Shown here in pieces: positions 7,346 through 15,773 of a DNA stretch of 64,000 nucleotides. The notes below the pieces were generated by a model. That model searched no databases and was not told the origin of the DNA. It saw nothing but the letters and a program-made list of their open reading frames with translations. The position numbers and the translations under genes are program-made. The DNA comes from FW021-bin31 sp964647485 (GTDB lineage: Bacteria > Bacteroidota > Bacteroidia > Chitinophagales > Chitinophagaceae), in assembly GCA_964647485.1 (NCBI GenBank), contig CAZYHV010000004.1, positions 1 through 64,000 of the forward strand, written 5' to 3'. How positions within the stretch are numbered: position 1 is the first letter of the stretch; each line of letters begins with the position of its first letter.

Positions 7346-8530
7346 ATGAAAAATATAATCACAGGCTTTTGTTTCTTCTTCATTTTTACCTTGTCCTTCT
7401 CTCCGACAGAGTCAAAAGCACAGTTATCACGGGATTCCCTACAGATCAGTTTAATTACCAGTGGCCCGGGGAATGACCTATATACGACCTTTGGACATTC
7501 TGCCGTAAGAGTGCAAGATTTCTCCACCGGCAGAGATTATGTTTTTAATTATGGCACCTTTGATTTTTCTACCGATCATTTCTATTGGAAATTTGTTCGG
7601 GGACGACTGATGTATTTTCTTTCTGTTTCTAATTTTCAAGACTTCCTAAGAAATTACAAAGCAGAAGGTCGGAAACTAACAGAACAGATCCTCAATTTAT
7701 CTTCCCGGGAAAAGGCTTTCATTTTTAAGTATTTAAGAAATAATTATCTTCCTCAAAACAGGTTTTATAAGTATGATTTCCTCTTTGATAATTGTGCCAC
7801 TCGTATCAGGGACATTATTGACGATAGTTATGACAACGCCTGGGAGATTCAAAATATTGTTCCGCAGCAGGGGCTTACTTTTCGTCAGATCATCAATCAG
7901 TACCTCAAAACATCTCCCTGGGAAAAATTAGGAATTAATCTGATGTTTGGCGTCAGAGCGGATAAAGCTGTAAACAGCAGAAATCTAATGTTTCTTCCTC
8001 ACTTTCTTATGGAAGGCTTTCAACATTCTACAATCAATGGGAAGCCCCTGGTAAAAGAGAAAAAGGCACTGTTTATTCCGAGTAAGCCTCAAAGTCAAAG
8101 CTACCCGTTTTATAAGCATCCGATCTTTTGGTTTTCCATCTTATGCGTGTTTATTCTTTTACTCAGTTTCCTAAAACCCTCTTCTTCTATTCTTCCCTGG
8201 GTAGATCGCTGTTTGTTCTTTTTAACCGGCTTATTAGGCTGTTTTTTGCTGTTTATGTGGTTTGGAACAGATCACGGCATTACCAAATGGAATTATAATT
8301 TGTTATGGTTGTTTCCTTTTAATATTGTCTTTAGTTTTTTCTTTTTTAAGGATAAAAAGTGGGTAAGAAATTATGCCATATTCATTGTTGTGTTAAGTTT
8401 GATTTTACTCGGTGGATATCTCATACTTCCACAGCGGCTTCCTTTTATTGCCCTTCCTTTTATTGCCGTGCTAGGGGTGAGATGTCTTAAGATTATCTCC
8501 AGGTTTTATAAGGTTCCTTCCATCCATTAG
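7346..8530 (+). CDS. DUF4105 (Lnb N-terminal domain) membrane protein
   Basis: A 394-residue protein: signal peptide (cleavage near SKAQ), a periplasmic domain of about 210 residues, then about five hydrophobic segments from residue 255 onward. The periplasmic part has the DUF4105/Lnb N-terminal pattern: GPGNDLYTTFGHSAVRVQD (conserved Gly-His-Ser), VFNYGTFDF, FLFDNCATRIRDII (Asp-Asn-Cys). The His and Cys suggest a papain-like catalytic site, but no substrate is known. The gene runs opposite to the DUF5723-like gene and is followed 36 bp later by the antitoxin gene. Confidence 0.8.
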   Translation: MKNIITGFCFFFIFTLSFSPTESKAQLSRDSLQISLITSGPGNDLYTTFGHSAVRVQDFSTGRDYVFNYGTFDFSTDHFYWKFVRGRLMYFLSVSNFQDFLRNYKAEGRKLTEQILNLSSREKAFIFKYLRNNYLPQNRFYKYDFLFDNCATRIRDIIDDSYDNAWEIQNIVPQQGLTFRQIINQYLKTSPWEKLGINLMFGVRADKAVNSRNLMFLPHFLMEGFQHSTINGKPLVKEKKALFIPSKPQSQSYPFYKHPIFWFSILCVFILLLSFLKPSSSILPWVDRCLFFLTGLLGCFLLFMWFGTDHGITKWNYNLLWLFPFNIVFSFFFFKDKKWVRNYAIFIVVLSLILLGGYLILPQRLPFIALPFIAVLGVRCLKIISRFYKVPSIH

Positions 8531-8566
8531 TTTGATATATTTCATACCTTTAAAGAAAATTGAATC

Positions 8567-8800
8567 ATGACTATTATCGTAAATCCTAAAAGCAAGAAGG
8601 AAGAGAAAGTGCTCCGAGCATTTCTTGACAGCCTGGAATATGAATATGCTGAAGAAGATCTCAATATTCCTCCTCCTCCCGGAGCAAAAAGACAAACTAT
8701 TGAAGAATACAATCAGGAAATTTCCGAAGCTGAAGCAGCCTATGAAAAAGGAGAAGATATGACCAATGATGAACTAAAAAAACAAACGAAAACATGGTAA
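8567..8800 (+). CDS. Antitoxin-like protein of a RelE/ParE-type pair
   Basis: A 77-residue acidic, helix-prone protein (EEYNQEISEAEAAYEKGED near the C-terminus), of the kind found as the small partner of RelE/ParE toxins in Bacteroidota. Its stop codon overlaps the ATG of the downstream toxin-like gene (ATGGTAA), the usual arrangement of type II toxin-antitoxin operons. The frame is intact. With the toxin broken downstream, it may now be an orphan antitoxin. Identification rests mainly on size, composition and partner. Confidence 0.65.
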   Translation: MTIIVNPKSKKEEKVLRAFLDSLEYEYAEEDLNIPPPPGAKRQTIEEYNQEISEAEAAYEKGEDMTNDELKKQTKTW

Positions 8801-9083
8801 CTTCATGGAGTCCTCAAGCCCAGATTGAGTTACAGAAAGCCTACAACTATATTAAAAACTACTCTATTCAAAATGCAGAGAAGGAAAAGATTCGATTATC
8901 AGATATTGTGATAGCCTTCCTGAGCATCCTGAGAGATATCCAACAGATAAATATAAACAAGATAATAACGGGGAATATCGGGCTTTTGAAATATTTCATT
9001 AACGCATATCATACAAGATTATGAAAGACGCCATCTTAATCGTCCGACTTAGGCATACTTCCATGTCGCCAATTATATATTAA
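8794..9083 (+). pseudogene. RelE/ParE-type toxin, disrupted
   Basis: The first 40 or so codons (MVTSWSPQAQIELQKAYNYI...) look like the N-terminus of a RelE/ParE toxin. After KIRLSDIV at about 8907 the matching sequence continues one frame over as DSLPEHPERYPTDKYKQDNN, then EYRAFEIFH. There a TAA (8999-9001) replaces the expected Tyr codon, and the same frame resumes with RISYKIMKDAILIV, then RLRHTSMSPIIY, ending at 9083. One frameshift plus one nonsense codon therefore separate three recognisable toxin pieces. In the original frame translation stops at 9024 after 76 residues. The active C-terminal RLRHTS segment is lost, so the toxin is probably inactive. Confidence 0.75.
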
Positions 9084-9106
9084 AATTTATTATAAATCGA
9101 CATGAA

Positions 9107-9484
9107 CGCCAAGAAGGCGCAACGGTCGCAATGAAAGCGACTCTGTCGCAGCACGGTGACCCTCTGTGAAAATTCTCTGTGAGCCTCTGTGGTAGCACAT
9201 AGCAGAAGAAAAAACCCCGAAAAATCCTCCCAAATAAACTCCTCGAACACCGCGCCTCCTTAGCTTACTCCGCGGTTAAAAAATAATTCTCCTTTAACCA
9301 CAATGGTCGCCAAGAAGGCACAATGGTCGCAATAAAAGCGACTCTGTCGCAACACTGTGACCCTCTGTGAAAATTCTCTGTGAGCCTCTGTGGTACCACA
9401 TAGTAGAAGCAAAAGCCCCGAAAAATCCTCCCAAATAAACTCCTCGAACACTGCGCCTCCTTAGCGTACTCCGCGGTTAAAAAA
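9107..9484. repeat. Two tandem copies of a 177-bp repeat, period 201 bp
   Basis: Copy 1 (about 9107-9283) and copy 2 (about 9308-9484) are nearly identical. Both start CGCCAAGAAGGC and contain CTCTGTGAAAATTCTCTGTG, AATCCTCCCAAATAAACTCC and the end CTCCGCGGTTAAAAAA. They are separated by about 24 bp and carry no convincing gene. The CTCTGTG/CACAGAG core recurs at 15570-15680. Related CACAGAG-type noncoding repeats are scattered in many Bacteroidota genomes; their function is unknown. Confidence 0.85.
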
Positions 9485-9777
9485 GAAGCTCAGTAGACAT
9501 TCTCTTAGTAACCGGCAGCCCCTCCCATTATCAGCAGCAGTACAAAAGATAGGGAATCAATGGCTGAAAAAACGACAATCACCTGTCCTAAAAGTACTTT
9601 CCGTCCTTATTCCGGAGGAATTTAATGGTTTATCGAATTCTTTAGATCCGGGCTTTTCGAAGATACGGATAAAGGAAAAAAAAGACTTCGTCTTTGATGA
9701 ACGAATAAGTGGAGGACAAGAAGGGAATTTAAATTCTGATATAACAACAATACTTCTAACTTCACTCCCTTAATAAT
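9485..9777. other. Intergenic stretch without a recognisable gene
   Basis: About 290 bp between the tandem repeat and the terminator of the first SusCD unit. A plus-strand frame is open from inside the repeat to a TAA at 9771-9773 (at least 74 codons from 9549) but has no ATG and resembles no family I know. It may be a gene remnant or chance. Confidence 0.4.
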
Positions 9778-9814
9778 ATAAAAGGGAAAAGCAATTCTGC
9801 CTTCCCCTTTATAT
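9778..9814 (-). terminator. Hairpin terminator after the first susD
   Basis: ATAAAAGGGAAAAGCA and TGCCTTCCCCTTTATAT pair over most of their length around a short loop. The hairpin begins about 30 bp past the SusD stop codon, is flanked by A/T runs, and could work in both directions. Confidence 0.55.
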
Positions 9815-9844
9815 ACATCATAAGATTTACATTTATTCGACCTT

Positions 9845-11410
9845 CTAATCGTTGAGTACAGGATTATCCTGCTCTTCTTTCTGAGGTATCTTAAAGGTCA
9901 ATTTAGGATCATCATAAGGGAAAGACTGTCCTTTCAAAACTAAATGATTATTCCCTCTATGAACTGTTTTCTTTAAGCGTTTCAAAGCAAGATACGACTT
10001 CCCTTCTCCCCAGAATTCTATCCTCTCCTGTAAATAAATTTCATTTATTAAATTATTCCCTGATAAATTATCAATATAACTTACATCAGGAATACGATTT
10101 TTAAGGTATGCTTTAAGCACCGACTTTGCATCTCCTTCATCCCCTCTTCTAGCATTTGCTTCAGCATTTAATAAGTAAAATTCATCAGATCGCATATAAA
10201 GGTAATCTGCATGAGTAATTTCTCTTTGTCCGCCCAAGACTCCATAACCATCCTGTGGATAAAATTTATTCATCGGCTGACCAATATACATAGAGGTATC
10301 CATACCTCCACTCAATGCACTTTGATACACGTGAACTCCAAATACAAACTGATCCTTGCGTATGTCATTCGCCGGTATTTTTGAATAAAGAATAGAATCA
10401 ATTGTTTTCGGATCTCCTACCGCAGCATAACTATAAGTAAACATATCTATCTGCCCCCACCAAGAAACCAAATCAAGACTTTGATCCGTAGTAAGGTGCA
10501 TCCCCCACATCCAACTTTCCGTATTTACATCATTAAATCCCGATTGAGGATTTTCAACATGCCCACCATTATCCAATCTTGCTACCGCTTCTAACGAGTC
10601 AGTAACCGGGAAATTGCTCATAATATCAGAAGTAAGAGAATCCACTGTTTTTAAATCCCCAGGTTGATTTCTATAAGATAAGGCGTAAGACAATAATCCT
10701 TCGGCAACATACTTGTTAATTTGATTTTTCGTATCCCTATGAAATCCATCCAGAAGATGAACGGCGTCGTTAAGATCACTCACAATTAAATCAAACACTT
10801 CTTTAGCTGAACTTTTAGGGTGATTGGCCGGATCGTTGGTGGTTTTATATATGGGCAATATTTTTTGAGAGCCATCTCCATATTCTATAGAATAAAATTG
10901 AGTGAGATAAAAATAACCATAACCACGCAAGGCCTTCGCCTGCCCCATAATAGGTGCAGTAGATGCGTCTAAAGTAGCAGTATCTCCACCTAATGCATCT
11001 ATCACGGCATTAGCACCATGAATAATCTTATAATAGTAACGCCAGGGAATATAATCCTCTGTCCTTGTATTATCAACCGTTGCTTGCAATCGGGCAATAG
11101 GGCCGTACCAACCGTAAGTAAGACCTGCAAGAACCATATCTCCGCTTATCATATCACCAAAGATATCATATCCTTTTTGTCCGAAATCATCATGATCTAA
11201 ATCTGTCCCCCCGCTTCCGTCTTTGTACATGGTTGCATAGACTCCTGCCAAATCGCCTTGCAGGATCGAAGGGTCATTCTTAGCAGCTTTTGATAATTGC
11301 TCTGGTGATATCTGCCCTGTAGGTGCTTCATCTAAAAAATCCTTTCCACATCCCGCGATCAAGAAAATTCCAAGGATGAGTAAAAAACTTATACTTTGTA
11401 TCTTTTTCAT
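9845..11410 (-). CDS. SusD/RagB family nutrient-binding lipoprotein
   Basis: A 521-residue surface lipoprotein that caps a SusC channel and binds the nutrient. The signal peptide ends LIAGC (lipobox) and is followed by KDFLDEAPTG, the usual start of mature SusD proteins. The N-terminal TPR-like part contains GQAKALRGYGYFYLTQFY, the familiar SusD-RagB motif; the C-terminal part has EFYLLNAEANARRGD and a terminal ERIEFWGEGKSYLALKR. It follows the SusC gene by 19 bp. There is no enzyme gene in this pair's operon, so the substrate is unknown. Confidence 0.93.
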   Translation of the reverse strand: MKKIQSISFLLILGIFLIAGCGKDFLDEAPTGQISPEQLSKAAKNDPSILQGDLAGVYATMYKDGSGGTDLDHDDFGQKGYDIFGDMISGDMVLAGLTYGWYGPIARLQATVDNTRTEDYIPWRYYYKIIHGANAVIDALGGDTATLDASTAPIMGQAKALRGYGYFYLTQFYSIEYGDGSQKILPIYKTTNDPANHPKSSAKEVFDLIVSDLNDAVHLLDGFHRDTKNQINKYVAEGLLSYALSYRNQPGDLKTVDSLTSDIMSNFPVTDSLEAVARLDNGGHVENPQSGFNDVNTESWMWGMHLTTDQSLDLVSWWGQIDMFTYSYAAVGDPKTIDSILYSKIPANDIRKDQFVFGVHVYQSALSGGMDTSMYIGQPMNKFYPQDGYGVLGGQREITHADYLYMRSDEFYLLNAEANARRGDEGDAKSVLKAYLKNRIPDVSYIDNLSGNNLINEIYLQERIEFWGEGKSYLALKRLKKTVHRGNNHLVLKGQSFPYDDPKLTFKIPQKEEQDNPVLND

Positions 11411-11429
11411 AACTATATTATTAAATGTT

Positions 11430-14400
11430 TTAGAATCTTATTTTTATACCGGCTGAAAGCGTAGATAACGGATTATAGGTATACCAATCGGTTACACCAT
11501 TCTGAGTGATTGAAGGGTTAAAACCTTTCCTGGCTGAAAGCAGCCATAAATTATCGCCGGACACCCAAATAGATAAATCAGTAATTCCTACATTAGAAAA
11601 TAATTCCTTAGGGAAATTATATCCCAAACGAATATTATTTAAAGCCAGATAGCTTGCTTTGGTCAAAAATCTTGTAGAAGATGAACTAACGCTAGGATCA
11701 AAACCATTAGAGAGACGAGGAACATCTGTTACATCTCCAGGTTTTTGCCATCTCTTCTTTATATCTGTGCTCCAATTATTTACGCCGATATTAGGGTTAT
11801 CCATTAACCGGGCATACACAAAATCATATCCGTATCCACCGATACCATACAAAAATTGCACCGCCAGGTTGAAACCTTTATAGTCAGCAGTCAAATTAAC
11901 GGCTCCTCTCACGTCGGGAATTGAAGATTTACCCACATAAAATTGAGTTGCATCAGCATAAGTTTTTGTCGTTGCCTTTTCAATATCCTTTCCTTTATTA
12001 TCAGGATCTGCCTTGTAATTCGTCAAACTGCCAATACCTTCTCCTTTATCATAGGCTCCGTTTTCATTATTATCCACATAATAAACAGTCCATTGAGAAA
12101 GGCCATCATCAGGATCTACTCCCGCATATTGGCGCATATAATAATCATAAATGGAATGCCCTTTCCCCCATCCGTAATAAGACTCTATATCCAATAATTT
12201 TGGTTTTTTCGTGAAAGGATCAATGGGCATCTCTGTCAATTTATTCTGTAACACCTCCCCATTAATTCCTAAATCGATATGAAAGTCTTTTTGATGAATC
12301 AGATGGCCGGTCAAATCAAATTCTACCCCCTGGTTCCTTAATATGCCTCCATTAACCTGCACTACAGCATATCCAATAGAAGGACCTCTTCTACGGTTAA
12401 AAATGAGATTTTCCGTATTCTTAATATAATAATCGACCGATCCATCCAGGAAGTCTCCTAATCCAAATTCAGCCCCCACCTGGAATACTTTGGACGTCTC
12501 CCAAGTAAGATCAGGGTTTCCTTTAGTCTCAAACGAAAAAGCCGGGCCATCATTCACATTAGAAATATCCCACAAGTCATATCCCGGATAGTAACCCACA
12601 CCGGCCTGGTCTCCGATAACCCCATAACTGGCTTTCAACTTTAAATGATCAATGATATTCGCTGAATTCATGAAATTTTCATTGCTAATCATCCAACCAA
12701 GACCTAAAGAACCAAAAGTCCCCCATTTATCCTTTCTAAAGCGAGAAGACCCGTCGCGTCTCAAGCTTCCCGAAAAATAATAGGTTCCTTTATAATCATA
12801 ATTAACCTGTCCAAATATACTTTCCAACTCATAGCCTATTGTATAAGAAGATGTTGGAGAAGAAATAACCCCATTATCTAATTCTGTATTATCATTTTGT
12901 ACCAGATTAGATTTAAAAGCACTTAATATGTGACTTTTCCAGGAACTGGCTTCATGTGCTATTAATGCATTCACATTATGATTGCCAAAACTCTGGTTAT
13001 AATGTACTATATTTAGCCAATCATAGCTAAACCTTTCCACCTTGTCATGTTGAATACTTCCATTGCTAGAGGCAGCAGAACCATAGAATTTGTTTACCAG
13101 ATTCATATAATCATTGTTAAAGTACTGTAGTCCAATTTGACTTTTGAAGGTGAAATGTTTTAAAAACTTCACGTTGATGGCTCCATTACCATTAAAATCA
13201 TTCCTTCTACTTTCTTTCGTATTATAAGTAGCATCTCCCACTGAATTAGTACCTAAACCAAAGCCACGTCCATTATTGCCATAATCGTATCTGTAACCTC
13301 CGAATATAGGATCAGGTACTTTTTTCCCATTTTTATCTCTCAAAAACACACCATAAATCGGAGGAATATTATCTACAAACCAAAAAAGGCTACTCGAATT
13401 TGACTCTTGCCCTACATTATTCGTTTTGGAATGGGCATAAGAAAAATTCATTTTACTGGAAAGCCAATCAGTCACATCATGCTTCAAATTTACTCTTGCC
13501 GTGATTCGTTTAAATCTGGATTTAAGGGAATATCCTTTATCATCTAAATATCCTAAGGACGTATAATAACTGGTCTTCTCTGAAGAACCTCCCATTCTAA
13601 CATTCGTTTCTATCCTGGAAGAAGGTTGAAAAGCATAATCAGACCACCGCCCGGGGGTATATTTCCGCTCCACTCCCGGTTTTACTTTCCGAGTTTTAGG
13701 ATCAACCAAGTCGGCAGGATCTCCCTTCCAGATATCATAATTGGGAGACAGTCCAACTTGACCAAAAATATTGTTATTCGTAAGATTAGAAGAAGTAGCG
13801 TCATCATGCACGCCACCCGCTACAGCTAAGTCTCCGTAATTGATATTATTATATAAAGACTCCCACGCAAGCCCTAAATATTCCTCCGGGGAAGTAATGA
13901 CCTGATGGCGAGGAATAATCTGCTTATTGGTTCCATATTTAAAATTGACTTCTACAAAAGGCTTTTTACCTTCCCCTGATTTAGTAGTGATAACAACTAC
14001 CCCGTTGGCACCTCTGGAACCATATATCGCAGTAGCCACAGCGTCGGAAAGTACATTAATACTCTTTACATCATCAGGGTTAATAGAATTAAGAGGGTTA
14101 ATTCCCTCTCCGGAAACATCGCTATTGGTATTATCAATAGGAACTCCATCTACCACATATAATGGAGAGCGGTTACCATTCACAGAACCAAAACCTCTAA
14201 TTCTAACAGTAGGAGCAGAACCCGGTTGACCCGAATTAGTAATCACTCGAACGCCTGGTGCCTCTCCAGCCAAAGCCTGAGAAACGTCAGAGACATCTTT
14301 ATTTTCAATTCTCTCTGCAGAAACTGATTTGACGGTACCTGTAAAATCCTTTTTGGTAGTTGTACCATATCCAACCACTACCAATTCATCTAAATTTTGC

Positions 14401-14690
14401 GTTCCCGATTCCATCGTCGTATTTACCACAGATTTTCCACTCACAGAAATTTCCTTCTCATCATATCCAATTCCACTAAAAACCAAAGTCCCATCCTCTT
14501 TTACACTTAAGGAATAATGTCCATCAGCATCTGTAGCTATTCCTGTATTTGTGCCTTTTATATGAACGGAAATACCGGGAATACCAACTCCATCCGGGTC
14601 AGTAACCGTTCCTGTCACTTCATGCTCTTGGGCAAAGACCATAGAGCTGCTCACCAGTAAGACAGTAAGCGCAAGTAATATTTTTTTCAT
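11430..14690 (-). CDS. SusC/RagA TonB-dependent transporter
   Basis: A 1086-residue outer-membrane transporter. After a signal peptide (cleavage near VFAQ) come a CarboxypepD_reg-like domain (about residues 24-95), the TonB-box region ELVVVGYGTTTKKDFTG, a plug domain (about 110-225, with SPLYVVDGVPIDN and GANGVVVITTKSG), and a long beta-barrel ending in Phe (AGIKIRF), as outer-membrane barrels do. It has no STN domain, so it is not expected to signal to an anti-sigma factor. It forms an operon with the following SusD. Substrate is unknown; it stands alone without hydrolases. Confidence 0.95.
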   Translation of the reverse strand: MKKILLALTVLLVSSSMVFAQEHEVTGTVTDPDGVGIPGISVHIKGTNTGIATDADGHYSLSVKEDGTLVFSGIGYDEKEISVSGKSVVNTTMESGTQNLDELVVVGYGTTTKKDFTGTVKSVSAERIENKDVSDVSQALAGEAPGVRVITNSGQPGSAPTVRIRGFGSVNGNRSPLYVVDGVPIDNTNSDVSGEGINPLNSINPDDVKSINVLSDAVATAIYGSRGANGVVVITTKSGEGKKPFVEVNFKYGTNKQIIPRHQVITSPEEYLGLAWESLYNNINYGDLAVAGGVHDDATSSNLTNNNIFGQVGLSPNYDIWKGDPADLVDPKTRKVKPGVERKYTPGRWSDYAFQPSSRIETNVRMGGSSEKTSYYTSLGYLDDKGYSLKSRFKRITARVNLKHDVTDWLSSKMNFSYAHSKTNNVGQESNSSSLFWFVDNIPPIYGVFLRDKNGKKVPDPIFGGYRYDYGNNGRGFGLGTNSVGDATYNTKESRRNDFNGNGAINVKFLKHFTFKSQIGLQYFNNDYMNLVNKFYGSAASSNGSIQHDKVERFSYDWLNIVHYNQSFGNHNVNALIAHEASSWKSHILSAFKSNLVQNDNTELDNGVISSPTSSYTIGYELESIFGQVNYDYKGTYYFSGSLRRDGSSRFRKDKWGTFGSLGLGWMISNENFMNSANIIDHLKLKASYGVIGDQAGVGYYPGYDLWDISNVNDGPAFSFETKGNPDLTWETSKVFQVGAEFGLGDFLDGSVDYYIKNTENLIFNRRRGPSIGYAVVQVNGGILRNQGVEFDLTGHLIHQKDFHIDLGINGEVLQNKLTEMPIDPFTKKPKLLDIESYYGWGKGHSIYDYYMRQYAGVDPDDGLSQWTVYYVDNNENGAYDKGEGIGSLTNYKADPDNKGKDIEKATTKTYADATQFYVGKSSIPDVRGAVNLTADYKGFNLAVQFLYGIGGYGYDFVYARLMDNPNIGVNNWSTDIKKRWQKPGDVTDVPRLSNGFDPSVSSSSTRFLTKASYLALNNIRLGYNFPKELFSNVGITDLSIWVSGDNLWLLSARKGFNPSITQNGVTDWYTYNPLSTLSAGIKIRF

Positions 14691-14870
14691 AGAAAATCTA
14701 AAATTTAGTTAATAGACGATGCAATGTTAATCATTAATTAATAAACACCAAAAAGAATGTTAATAATTTTAGGATTAATTGTGTATTTTTTACAAAAAGA
14801 GAGTTTTATACCTTTCAAAATAAAAGACCGTTATTCCTTTATTTTAAATTTCTAAAGTCTCTATAACAGG

Positions 14871-15329
14871 TTATTTTTTAGGTTTCCAGTGGTCAATAGG
14901 TAAAGAAATAGTTTTTCTGGGATGAGAATATCCTCTATGACAAGTTTCACAAGTCACTTCAAATTTAGAATTTAAATAATTATCTTTAAAATTTCCTTTT
15001 ACGTCAAAATACTTGCTATTGATTTTTTTCACCATTTTCATCATCCCAAGAGCCACTTTCTTATGGGGATTAGCATAGGACATAAAATCCAACTTCGTAG
15101 AATCCTCGGCATCACGTGCATGACAATCTCCACATTCAAAGCCCAGCGCCACGGTAAAACTTTTCATAAAATCCATCAATTCGTCATGGGTTATATCTTT
15201 GGGCAGAACCTTCAGATTATTCTCATGAGGGGGAGTTCCTCCTTCAAAAGGTGAAAAAGCCATAGTTCCTACAGCAATAAGTCCGGCAATTAAAAACAAG
15301 ACCAGCGTTTTTTTAGGAAGGTGCATCAT
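14871..15329 (-). CDS. Diheme c-type cytochrome (reaction-centre cytochrome-like)
   Basis: A 152-residue exported protein with an N-terminal hydrophobic segment (about 7-25) and two heme-binding CXXCH motifs, CGDCH (Cys66-His70) and CETCH (Cys127-His131). The spacing and the MMKMVKKIN helix between them, which can supply a Met ligand, recall the small Bacteroidota and Acidobacteria proteins annotated as photosynthetic reaction centre cytochrome c subunit-like. It is probably a periplasmic electron carrier. It is a single gene between two SusCD units and has no evident link to either. Confidence 0.8.
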   Translation of the reverse strand: MMHLPKKTLVLFLIAGLIAVGTMAFSPFEGGTPPHENNLKVLPKDITHDELMDFMKSFTVALGFECGDCHARDAEDSTKLDFMSYANPHKKVALGMMKMVKKINSKYFDVKGNFKDNYLNSKFEVTCETCHRGYSHPRKTISLPIDHWKPKK

Positions 15330-15489
15330 AACAACTCATTGAAAATTGCAAAAGAAGTTTTTACAATTCTTTTACAATAATACTAAAGTTTTGGTAATTC
15401 TCAAAAAAGTTAAAATATTTTTTTTGAATACAGGAAATTTAACAGCCTGATATTTGAGGAAAGGACTGTAAGCTGTAGGCAGGAGGAGA

Positions 15490-15773
15490 AAGTAACTCAA
15501 TCAGCTATTCCCTCAATCACCGATTTCCTCAATCGGCAAAATTCACTAATTACTTTTCAACAAAAGAGCATACCACAGAGGCTCACAGAAAACACACAGA
15601 ACCACCGATAACATTTCTCTACTCATGAGAGTAAGGAGAAAATTAACTTCGCGTCCATTGCGTCTTCTCTGTGAACATCGCAGTTACCATAAAGCAAACT
15701 ATTAGATTACTTTAATAGCCGGCCTTGTCAACTATTCCCTTAATCAACTAATAAAAACTAGTCAACTAACAAA
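15490..15773. repeat. Decayed intergenic repeat island
   Basis: This stretch holds an inverted, degraded relative of the 9107-9484 repeat (CCACAGAGGCTCACAGA, then GCGTCCATTGCGTCTTCTCT and CGCAGTTA). It is flanked by AT-rich phrases repeated imperfectly, such as CTATTCCCTCAATCA (about 15502) and CTATTCCCTTAATCA (about 15732). The right edge runs into the last codons of the next susD. I see no gene in 15330-15773. Confidence 0.6.

Noticed and set aside
7330..7527. Minus-strand 65-codon open frame
   Set aside because: It is antisense to the start of the DUF4105 gene and has no protein-like features.
9107..9484. CRISPR array
   Set aside because: Only two long (177-bp) copies with a 24-bp gap and no cas genes; the unit is far too long for a CRISPR repeat.
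9549..9773. Plus-strand open frame of at least 74 codons
   Set aside because: It has no ATG, runs out of the repeat without a start, and resembles no known protein; kept only as a possible remnant.
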